DNA of 61,728 nt from Actinomycetes bacterium (GTDB taxonomy: Bacteria > Actinomycetota > Coriobacteriia > Coriobacteriales > Eggerthellaceae): assembly GCA_023429565.1 (NCBI GenBank), contig JAEZDJ010000075.1:1-61728 (forward strand). Reading direction: 5' to 3'. The notes under the pieces are model-generated. The model saw nothing but the letters and a program-made list of their open reading frames with translations, did not search any database and was not told the origin of the DNA. Below are positions 34,400-41,796 of the stretch, piece after piece. Each line of letters opens with the position of its first letter. The stretch's first letter is position 1. The position numbers and the translations under genes are program-made.

Positions 34400-35816
34400 G
34401 CGGCGCCTCCTCTTGCGTCCTGTGCCCCTTCGGCCAACCAACGCCCCCATCCGCCGGCCCCGTCCCGATCGGCTGCTCGAGACGCAACTCTTCTTTGCAC
34501 CAAGGCGGATACACACGCCGTCCGCGCGCGTCCGTCAGATGGTACGAGCAGAAGGGAATGGCACGCCCGTCCGGTACCGTGACCATCATACTGCACTCGC
34601 GCAGCCGCTGCGTGTCCATGGACACGGCATCCATGTAGTTCATGACGATGACGGAAAGCCCGCTCTTCACCTCGACGCCTCGTGCGGCGAGGATGTCGAG
34701 GAACACCGATCCCTGAGGACTGTCCGGGCTGTATCCGGCGCGGTACTCGTCGACGGTCATCGCCCGTGTTGCGGGATAGAATCCCGAGGAATGCGGCGTC
34801 ACGCCTTCGGGCGCTTCGCCCTGCACGAGGAACACCCCGGTGTCGCACAGGGGGTTCGAGCATCCCAGCGGCCAGATGTCGTAGGGTTCCAACAGCCCGT
34901 CGGACTGCTCAGCCAGCTGGAAGATGACGTCTCCCGCAGACAGCGGCACCGCTCGCTCCGCGTCAAAGCGGCCCGACGTGAACGCGGGCTGGAGTGCCAA
35001 GCCCGCCACCACGTCGGCGTTGTCCAGCGAGAAGCGCAGCAGGTCGCCCAACTGCCCGTCGTTCGAGCCGGCAACGACGGCCACCGAAAGCACCACCTGG
35101 ATGCCCACCTCACGGCAGCGCTCGATAGCCTTCAGCTTGACGTCTAGGATGTCGCGCCCACAGGTCGCCTCGTACACGTTGCCCGTCAGGCCGTCGAACG
35201 AGAGATACACGCCCGTCAGGCCCGATGCCACCAACTGCTCAAGATAGCCATCACGCCCTGCGATCACCAGGCCGTTCGTGTTGACCTCGATGCCCCAGAA
35301 GCCCTTCTCGCGACCCCTGCGGACGATGTCGCACAAATCCTTGCGGCAGGTCGGCTCGCCGCCGGTTATCTGCACGGCACCATCTGTTCCCACAGCATTC
35401 GAGATGACGTCATACATCGCGTCGATCTCTTCGAGGGTGGGGTCGCCCTCCCCGTTCTCGGCGCTCATGAAACACACCGGGCAGTGGAGGTTGCAGTTCC
35501 GCGTGACCTCAATCTCCAGCAAGGTGCCGCGGCGCTCGTGCCGGCCGCAGGTGCCGCAGCCGAGCGGGCACGGCCCCGTCACGGGAATGGTGCACGCGGG
35601 ATCGGGGCGGGTGGGCGCGAACGCCCCGGACCGCAGCCACTGGTAGTGATGGGCGTCGGGCCACATCCGGGTCGTCACCCTGCCATGGTCGGGGCAGGTG
35701 CGCTCCATCCACACCGCGCCTTCCGCATCCGCATACACATCGGCCTTCAGCTCGCGAAGGCAGTGCGGGCACAGGGCCGTCGTCCCGTGGAGCGGCATGC
35801 GCCGTTCGGATTCCAT
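34383..35816 (-). CDS. Radical SAM protein with N-terminal zinc-ribbon-like region (MJ0619/TrsS-like)
   Basis: A 477-residue enzyme. The N-terminus holds CPHC and, about 25 residues later, CPDHGRVTTRMW, a small cysteine domain found before the catalytic domain in MJ0619-like and TrsS-like radical SAM proteins. Next comes PCPLGCGTCGRH, then the SAM-cluster motif CNLHCPVCFMSAE and QITGGEPTCRKDL. The C-terminal part has further cysteines (GCSNPLCDTG, PFCSYHLTD). Relatives act on lipids, pterins or unknown targets. It starts 4 nt after the DUF2064 gene with its ribosome site inside that gene, and overlaps the DUF169 gene. Start at 35816; an alternative is codon 7. The product is unknown. Confidence 0.88.
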   Translation of the reverse strand: MESERRMPLHGTTALCPHCLRELKADVYADAEGAVWMERTCPDHGRVTTRMWPDAHHYQWLRSGAFAPTRPDPACTIPVTGPCPLGCGTCGRHERRGTLLEIEVTRNCNLHCPVCFMSAENGEGDPTLEEIDAMYDVISNAVGTDGAVQITGGEPTCRKDLCDIVRRGREKGFWGIEVNTNGLVIAGRDGYLEQLVASGLTGVYLSFDGLTGNVYEATCGRDILDVKLKAIERCREVGIQVVLSVAVVAGSNDGQLGDLLRFSLDNADVVAGLALQPAFTSGRFDAERAVPLSAGDVIFQLAEQSDGLLEPYDIWPLGCSNPLCDTGVFLVQGEAPEGVTPHSSGFYPATRAMTVDEYRAGYSPDSPQGSVFLDILAARGVEVKSGLSVIVMNYMDAVSMDTQRLRECSMMVTVPDGRAIPFCSYHLTDARGRRVYPPWCKEELRLEQPIGTGPADGGVGWPKGHRTQEEAPHGERE

Positions 35817-35820
35817 GGGG

Positions 35821-36690
35821 TCACTCCGCCTCATCGATGTACTGGCGAGGATCATGCTCGTCGTTCGGCGGGGTGGAGACGCGAATGCCCATGTAGTCGA
35901 CCCAGTCCAGCACCCGTTGGGGCACGAACAGGTCCGTCTGGCTGCGAGCGGCGACGGCGATGGCGCGCATGCATGATATGGCATGGGCGAGGTCGGTCTT
36001 CTCGTCGATGTCGGCAACGGGAGACAAGTAGGCGGAAGGAACGCCACGCTCCTCAAGCTTCTCCATGTAACCGTCGAGCGCCGCACGGCCGTCCAGATTG
36101 TAGTAGACGTTCTGATGGTCCATCGGCGTGTCGGCGCTGAAACCGACGAGTGACGTGCCGCATTCCTGGCAAGGTGCCTGCACGAATCCGGGCGTGCCTT
36201 GCGACTGGAAGTAATCGAGCCACTGGAAGGCCTGGATGATATGGGACTTCGGCATGGTGGGAATGTCGCCTCCCACCGAGACGACATGTTCGTACCCCCT
36301 TTCGAACAGCTGGGAGAACGCATCGTCGAAATGGTCGTCGAACGTGGCTCCCTTGTCCGTGAGGTAGTGGATCTCCAGCGGCCAAGGGCCGATGGCGTCA
36401 TAGGTGTCCCGCATGAGCTCGACGTTGTTGGCGGGCGTGGTCGACACGAAGAAGTCGTAGATGACCCGGTCCGCCGCCGGGTCCTCGGCGACCAGCGCGT
36501 CATTCTGGCGCTGCAGCTCCATGAGCGCATGCATCGAGAGCTCACTCACGTCGTACAGGCTGCGCTTGAAGAACTCCGCTGCCTGTTCGGGACTCAGGAT
36601 GCCGTTGTTCTCGCGCGTCAGGCGCGTCTTGACCATTCCTGGGATGGGAGGCTTGCTGAACACCAGCAACGCCTGCTTCTTTTCCGTCAC
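35821..36690 (-). CDS. DUF2064 (TIGR04282-type) glycosyltransferase-like protein
   Basis: A 289-residue GT-A-like protein. LVFSKPPIPGMVKTRLT is the family's nucleotide-binding start, and SVGGDIPTMP matches its metal-binding loop. Members occur in arsenosugar gene sets and near nucleotidyltransferases of the CofC/MobA fold. The C-terminal about 90 residues, with QTDLFVPQRVLDWVDYM, are less conserved. It starts with GTG at 36690 behind AAGGAGAG. It lies in the molybdoenzyme cluster, coupled to the radical SAM gene, so it may modify a pterin cofactor, a metabolite or an arsenical; this cannot be decided. Confidence 0.85.
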   Translation of the reverse strand: MTEKKQALLVFSKPPIPGMVKTRLTRENNGILSPEQAAEFFKRSLYDVSELSMHALMELQRQNDALVAEDPAADRVIYDFFVSTTPANNVELMRDTYDAIGPWPLEIHYLTDKGATFDDHFDDAFSQLFERGYEHVVSVGGDIPTMPKSHIIQAFQWLDYFQSQGTPGFVQAPCQECGTSLVGFSADTPMDHQNVYYNLDGRAALDGYMEKLEERGVPSAYLSPVADIDEKTDLAHAISCMRAIAVAARSQTDLFVPQRVLDWVDYMGIRVSTPPNDEHDPRQYIDEAE

Positions 36691-36866
36691 GACACTCTCC
36701 TTTTCTCAGGCGGACAATCCGCACGTCGAATCATGTATGAACACAAAAACGGCCAGGCACGGCAAAGGAGCCCGACCCCCTGCCGCAGCGGTTTCCCCAC
36801 TGGCAGGTTCGGCTGTCGCCGCAGGCTCCTCGAGGCCTCCCGGCCCAACAAAGCACCTGTGCCGAC

Positions 36867-36890
36867 GGGCGGGATGATCATCCCCCGCCC
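36867..36890. terminator. Palindrome overlapping the end of the second molybdoenzyme gene
   Basis: GGGATGATCATCCC (36871-36884) is a perfect palindrome, extended by outer GC pairs into a hairpin that includes the stop codon. No T-run follows. It may slow transcription or stabilise the upstream mRNA. Confidence 0.4.
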
Positions 36891-39115
36891 TCCCAGCTCA
36901 AACGATCGTCGATCCTCATCATGACGCAATCGAGGGCATTGTACGACCAGGTGCCGATCAGGGGCTCCCCCCGCGAAAACGTCGTCAGACAGTTCACGTT
37001 GGATTCCCACATGCCGCCGAAATCAGGAGCCCCCGGCTCCCATTCGGGATGCCACCACCCATAGTCAACGCTCACCAGGCCATCGCGCATCGGGGCGACC
37101 GCCAGCACAAACCGCGCCGATCCGTGGTCGGTGGCAACCTCCACACGGTCTCCCGGCGCCAGCCCCAACCGCTCGGCAGTGGCCGGACTCACCTCGGCAA
37201 CCGGATGCGGCGATTGCGCCCGGAATGTCGGATTGTTGAAGTACATCGACGCGTTGTAGGGCTGTTTGCGCGACCCCGTGATCATCGACAGATGCGCGCC
37301 GCCCTCCCGCGTCGCTTTCGCGCGCAGCTCGTCCGAGCACAGCGTGAGGGGATCAGCGGGCGCGGGGAGCCGAGGACCGCCGATCGTCGGCAAAAATTCG
37401 CTCGCCAGCTCAATCTTGCCCGTCGTCGTCGCGAACCCCTGCGGCATGCCATCGGGACCCGGATCCTCGTGTTTCGCGTATCCAGGAGGGCGCCAGTAGA
37501 TGCCCTGCCGGCAAAATGCGTCCCAGTCCATGCCGGCACGGGAAAGTTGGGCGGCGAAGGCATCGGCGAGCGTTTCCTCCGGCCAGGAGCCTTCCTGTCC
37601 CAGCCGCAGGCCAAGAGCGCGAAAGACGTCATAGTCCGTGCGGCGTTCGTAGTAGGGCTCGACCGCCGCCGGGCCGCCGTAGCCGATGTTCGCCACGCCG
37701 CCATGAACCTGAAGCACCGGCCGTTCGATGGCTCCCGCGGCAGGCAGCACGTAGTCGGCGATGCTGGCCGTGGGCGTCAGGTAATAGTCGAGGACAACCA
37801 GGAGATCGAGACCCCTCAACGCCTCAAACACGCGATGCGTGTCGGCGTAGGTCAGCAGCGGGTTCGTCGCGTTCACGACAAGCGCGCGCACCGGATAGGG
37901 ATCCCCGGATTCCATGGCACGCAACACCAGGTCAGGATGGGCGGAAGTCAGATAGCGCGCGGGAAGGGTGCGCCCGAGCCGTTCCGTCAGCCTCCGGACC
38001 TTCTCATAGCCGTCGTAACACTGCAGAGGCGTGTACGGAGTGTTGAGGCAGCGTGCGCGATGCTCCGGCGCAAGGGAGTCGGTCATCTCCAACTCCATCT
38101 CGGAGATGAAGTCGCTCGCTTCGGCCAACACGCAGGAACCGGGCTTGTCGACGTTTCCCGTCACCGCCCGAAGGCAGCAGAGGGCGCGGTGCGTGGGCGC
38201 GACGTTGGCACCCACCTGGTCCACGCCGCGACCCGAAACGAGTGCGGCGGCCTGCGCGCGGCCAAACAGCCGAGCGGCCCGCACCACGTCGTCCGCAGGC
38301 AGTCCACACACCTCGGCGACGCGCGGAGGGTCATACGGGGCAACGTGCGCGGCCAGTTCATCGAACCCATGGCACCATCGCTCCACGAACGGCCGGTCTA
38401 TCAAATCCTCCTCGATGATGACATGCAGAAGCCCCAAGGCCAGCACGATGTCCGTGCCGGGACGCACGGGAAGCCAGAGGTCGGCAAGAGTCGCCGCCTG
38501 CGTTCGACGCGGATCCACGACCACAAGCGGCATCTCGGTCTTAGACAGGGCGATGAGCGACCGCCAGAAGGCCGAGTTGTCCGATTGCGCGGGGTTCGTG
38601 CCCCATATGAACAGGCAGTCGGTCACACCTGGGACGATGTCCGCCTCCACCGTCCAGCCGAAGGTGATGGCATCCATCCAGATGCGGGGATTCCAACATA
38701 TCTGCCCGATGCCCATGTTGTTGGGAGAGCCGAACAGGTTCATGAACCGGTGCAACGGCCAGAATGACGCATGCGGGCCGCCGATGGCGCTGGCCAACGT
38801 TTCGGGACCGTGCTGTCCCGCGAGCGCCCGCAGCTTTGCCGCGATGTCATCAAGCGCCCCATCCCAGCTCACGCGTTCCCATTCGCCAGAACCTCGCTCT
38901 CCCCGACGACGCAGGGGATAGTTCACCCGATCGGGACCGTCAAGCACGTCCAGGTTCATGCGCCAGCGGCGGCATCCCTGGAGGATCCTGTCGTCATAGG
39001 GATAGCGGGTCGGGTCGGGAACCAGGTCGACGACGCGGCCGTCCTCGACCGTCGCCGAGAACGCGCAGCAGTAGCCGCAGAAATGGCAGTTCGTCCGGCG
39101 AGTCTCGCGCGTCAT
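36878..39115 (-). CDS. Molybdopterin oxidoreductase B (DMSO-reductase superfamily, Cys-ligated)
   Basis: A 745-residue catalytic subunit binding Mo or W-bis-pterin. CX2CX3C...C (Cys 10, 13, 17, 48) binds a 4Fe-4S cluster. The position that holds the metal ligand in relatives is Cys140 (GQICWNPRIW). VVDPRRTQAATLADLWLPVRPGTD and NATNPLLTYAD are typical pterin-binding segments. The C-terminal domain begins LSMITGSRKQPYNAS. There is no Tat signal, so it is probably cytoplasmic. It resembles acetylene hydratase in size and cysteine layout but has Gly where that enzyme has its catalytic Asp. The ATG at 39115 overlaps the HdrB-like stop as ATGA. Substrate unknown. Confidence 0.92.
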   Translation of the reverse strand: MTRETRRTNCHFCGYCCAFSATVEDGRVVDLVPDPTRYPYDDRILQGCRRWRMNLDVLDGPDRVNYPLRRRGERGSGEWERVSWDGALDDIAAKLRALAGQHGPETLASAIGGPHASFWPLHRFMNLFGSPNNMGIGQICWNPRIWMDAITFGWTVEADIVPGVTDCLFIWGTNPAQSDNSAFWRSLIALSKTEMPLVVVDPRRTQAATLADLWLPVRPGTDIVLALGLLHVIIEEDLIDRPFVERWCHGFDELAAHVAPYDPPRVAEVCGLPADDVVRAARLFGRAQAAALVSGRGVDQVGANVAPTHRALCCLRAVTGNVDKPGSCVLAEASDFISEMELEMTDSLAPEHRARCLNTPYTPLQCYDGYEKVRRLTERLGRTLPARYLTSAHPDLVLRAMESGDPYPVRALVVNATNPLLTYADTHRVFEALRGLDLLVVLDYYLTPTASIADYVLPAAGAIERPVLQVHGGVANIGYGGPAAVEPYYERRTDYDVFRALGLRLGQEGSWPEETLADAFAAQLSRAGMDWDAFCRQGIYWRPPGYAKHEDPGPDGMPQGFATTTGKIELASEFLPTIGGPRLPAPADPLTLCSDELRAKATREGGAHLSMITGSRKQPYNASMYFNNPTFRAQSPHPVAEVSPATAERLGLAPGDRVEVATDHGSARFVLAVAPMRDGLVSVDYGWWHPEWEPGAPDFGGMWESNVNCLTTFSRGEPLIGTWSYNALDCVMMRIDDRLSWEGGG

Positions 39116-40101
39116 CGCACATCGCATCCCGGTCGGCGCCCGTCGTTCCCGCACGCGGGGCTCAGGCCCTTGAACGGCCGCCCGCCATCCGCAGGCTCCT
39201 CCGCGCCAAGCGCCTCGTCAAACAGGAAGCGCAGCTTCATGTACGCGTCCGCATGTCGCCATGCGATGCGCCAGTCGAACAGCAGCTCGAGGTAATGGAA
39301 CACCGGCACCTTGTCCTGAGAGGCCGAAAGCAGGCGGGCGCAGCTCACGCACGCCGTGACGATGGCGGAGGCGCCCGCCTCAACGGCTTCATCCCCTCGC
39401 CTTTGAGCCTGCGCATTCCCCAGGTCGAGCCTCCCCGCCGCGCGGGCGAGGGAGCCGCAGCACTGCGAGCGCTTCCGAACATGGGCGGGATCGACGAAGA
39501 GCTGGGAAGGCATGAGGGCGCGCAGGCCGTCGGCGAATTCTCCCGTAGCCCGATCAGGACACGAATCATGCACGCTGAACAACGCGGACGCATCGGGAGA
39601 GGCGTCCGTCTCGCCCATGGCAAGCTCGGCGGCGAGCATGCGCATCGCGACCTGCGCGTCAATGCGATAGCCGAGGGCGGCGAGCTCCTGCGGAAGGGCG
39701 ACGATCTCGACGGAGGCCGTCCGCTCGTCACAGGCAAAGGCGCCGCGCAAGGCGGCGACGCAATTCGGACAGGCGGCAACGATCCTCTCAATCCCCGCCG
39801 CGGCCACATGGTCGCGCAGCTGACCCTCGAACGCCGTCCGAACCGCCGTGCCATCCGGCTCGAAGCTCAGGATCTTGCCACAGCAGAGAAGCGACACCCC
39901 CTCGACGCGACCCGCGTCGGACAGCAGGTCATACACGGCTTTTACCAGGGGAAGGCCGTAGTTGATGAAGGAGCAGCCGGGAAAGAACAGCGTGCGGGCA
40001 CGGCGGGGCGCGGTCGAAGCTTCCACGCGAGCATCGAGCCCAGGAAACGCGCACGTGACCGTGCTCCCTGCCAGCATGTCTTCAAACACATAGTCTTCCA
40101 T
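39112..40101 (-). CDS. HdrB-like double-CCG iron-sulfur protein
   Basis: A 329-residue protein with two cysteine-rich CCG domains: FFPGCSFINY, LLCCGKI, ACPNC; then VHDSCPDR, QCCGSLA, ACVSC. In heterodisulfide reductase subunit B and relatives, such domains bind unusual Fe-S clusters and pass electrons or split disulfides. No partner HdrA or HdrC is in the window. The start at 40101 has a strong GGGGGGAGAG. It ends in an ATGA overlap with oxidoreductase B, so the two are probably one complex. The last about 25 residues are a Gly/Pro-rich tail with two extra cysteines. Confidence 0.88.
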   Translation of the reverse strand: MEDYVFEDMLAGSTVTCAFPGLDARVEASTAPRRARTLFFPGCSFINYGLPLVKAVYDLLSDAGRVEGVSLLCCGKILSFEPDGTAVRTAFEGQLRDHVAAAGIERIVAACPNCVAALRGAFACDERTASVEIVALPQELAALGYRIDAQVAMRMLAAELAMGETDASPDASALFSVHDSCPDRATGEFADGLRALMPSQLFVDPAHVRKRSQCCGSLARAAGRLDLGNAQAQRRGDEAVEAGASAIVTACVSCARLLSASQDKVPVFHYLELLFDWRIAWRHADAYMKLRFLFDEALGAEEPADGGRPFKGLSPACGNDGRRPGCDVR

Positions 40102-40219
40102 GTCACTCTCCCCCCTTCAAGCACATGATCGAAACCGCGACCGAGGACCCAGCCTTGACGCCGGACCCCCGGTCGGTAAAAGTGCGGCCGCGCTGAGCGT
40201 TTCGGCTCTTTCCAACAGG

Positions 40220-41194
40220 TTAGTACAGATTGTCCCCGTTTTTCCATTTGGTGACGAACGGGGCATCGTTCTTCGGAAGCCGCTGGTAGTAGCGGCTCTC
40301 GCCCGGAATCTCGGCCCGCTCGTCAGAATACACGCACAGGTAGCGGAGCAGCAAGCCGCCGCACAGGACCAAAATCGGAGCGACAATCCCAGAAGCCGCG
40401 GAGTCCCCTCCGCCGATATACAGAAACAGAGGGATGACAAGGCCAAATCCCATCATGCCTATCCAGAACAGAGGAGCGGTCTTGCCCTTGACCCAGCGAA
40501 GCGCAACAGCCTTCGCCGTCTGGTTTCCCGCACCCAAGAAGGACAGCACCATGATGAGGAGCACCGTGATCTCGGCACACACCAAGACGATGTCCACGAT
40601 GTGGAGGATGGCGTGGATGATTTCCTCCGCCACCACATAGACCAGGCTGAACTCGACCGGCCAGCCGCCCAAGCCAAGCGCCATGGCGGCACAGGCGGTT
40701 GAGGTGGCAGAGATGGTGAAGAGCACCGGCAACGCCGGCGTCGCCCAGAACGAATGAGCCTTCAGCGTCGACAGCATCACGCCGGTGTACACCATGATGC
40801 CAAAGCCGGCGATGCCCGCAATGGCGAGGAACACGCCGCGGCCCCCGGCCAGGATGCCAGCCAGCCCGCTGATCCACTCCCAGGGAAGGAAGGAGACCCA
40901 CCAAAGAAAACCGCCGATCAGAGCAAACGTCAAAAGCGTGGCGCCCCATTTGATGATGGCCGTGGCCGTGGTGAACACGCGCCAGAACACCAGCGGCTGC
41001 CCCAACTCGAACACCAGGAAGAAACAGCCGACGGCAAGTGCCGCCAAGGCTATGAACATCGGCCAGGCGAACAGCTCCGGCACGCCGGGGATGATGAAGA
41101 AGTCAAAGACGGCGGACAAAAACATGATGCCACCGCCGAGGCCGCCCAGAAACAGGTAGATGACGATGGGAGCTTCCCAATAGTGATGTCTCAT
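40220..41194 (-). CDS. NrfD/DmsC-type membrane subunit
   Basis: A 324-residue integral membrane protein with about nine hydrophobic helices, starting WEAPIVIYLFLGGLGGGIMF, typical of NrfD/PsrC quinone-reacting subunits. Members exchange electrons between menaquinone and an iron-sulfur subunit. It begins in a TAATG overlap with the ferredoxin gene, so it is the membrane anchor of oxidoreductase A. The C-terminus ends in a soluble tail with YYQRLPKNDAPFVTKWKN. A 118-nt gap then separates it from the HdrB-like gene; no clear promoter was seen there. Confidence 0.92.
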   Translation of the reverse strand: MRHHYWEAPIVIYLFLGGLGGGIMFLSAVFDFFIIPGVPELFAWPMFIALAALAVGCFFLVFELGQPLVFWRVFTTATAIIKWGATLLTFALIGGFLWWVSFLPWEWISGLAGILAGGRGVFLAIAGIAGFGIMVYTGVMLSTLKAHSFWATPALPVLFTISATSTACAAMALGLGGWPVEFSLVYVVAEEIIHAILHIVDIVLVCAEITVLLIMVLSFLGAGNQTAKAVALRWVKGKTAPLFWIGMMGFGLVIPLFLYIGGGDSAASGIVAPILVLCGGLLLRYLCVYSDERAEIPGESRYYQRLPKNDAPFVTKWKNGDNLY

Positions 41195-41772
41195 TATGCC
41201 CTGCCTCCCAACTCGGGAATGTAATATATCTGAGGGTCCGTGCCAAGATCCTCAAAAAGGCGTTCCGTCTTCACGGAGCCGATGAGCTTGGACACCTCGC
41301 TTTCCGGATCATCCAAGTCTCCAAAGATGCGCGCCTTCTGATGGCAGGTCTGGACGCAGTAGGGCTCGGAACCCGGTTCCATCTCGCGGCGCTCACGGCA
41401 AAAGGTGCACTTGCGCACGAATTGGTGCAGGCGCGGCTCAAGCTTGGACGTGTCCCGCATGCCGTACGGGCAGGCGTTCACGCACACCTTGCATCCCATG
41501 CATTTCTCTGAGTCAACCCACACGGTGCCATCCTCGTCCTGCTGGCTTGCCCCCGTGGGACAGCACGGCACACATGCGGGCGTCGCGCAGTGCATGCACA
41601 GGGTGGGCGTCCAGCTGCGATGGACGTGAGGCCAAGTCCCCTGGGTTCCCTCGGTGACGACCGGGTTGTAGACGATGTCAAGCGGCAGGTCGTTCCACGT
41701 ACGGCAGGCAACCGTGCAGGAATGACAACCGATGCAACGACGCTGGTCAATGACCATAACATAGCGAGTCAT
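41194..41772 (-). CDS. Four-cluster ferredoxin subunit (DmsB/PsrB-type)
   Basis: A 192-residue electron-transfer subunit. Cysteine groups are CIGCHSCTVAC, CMHCATPACVPCCP, CMGCKVCVNACPYG and CTFCRERR, later completed by CVQTCHQKA. These suit four 4Fe-4S clusters. It begins 24 nt after oxidoreductase A and overlaps the NrfD-type gene by one base, giving the order catalytic - FeS - membrane subunit, as in DMSO, polysulfide and arsenate reductases. AAGGAAGGATAG precedes the ATG. It wires the catalytic subunit to the membrane quinone pool. Confidence 0.95.
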   Translation of the reverse strand: MTRYVMVIDQRRCIGCHSCTVACRTWNDLPLDIVYNPVVTEGTQGTWPHVHRSWTPTLCMHCATPACVPCCPTGASQQDEDGTVWVDSEKCMGCKVCVNACPYGMRDTSKLEPRLHQFVRKCTFCRERREMEPGSEPYCVQTCHQKARIFGDLDDPESEVSKLIGSVKTERLFEDLGTDPQIYYIPELGGRA

Positions 41773-41796
41773 ATCTCTATCCTTCCTTCTCGATGC

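Noticed and set aside
34383..36545. A 720-codon single protein joining the DUF2064 and radical SAM regions
   Set aside because: The first 243 codons are the DUF2064 gene read in another frame; the radical SAM protein starts at 35816 with its own ribosome site.
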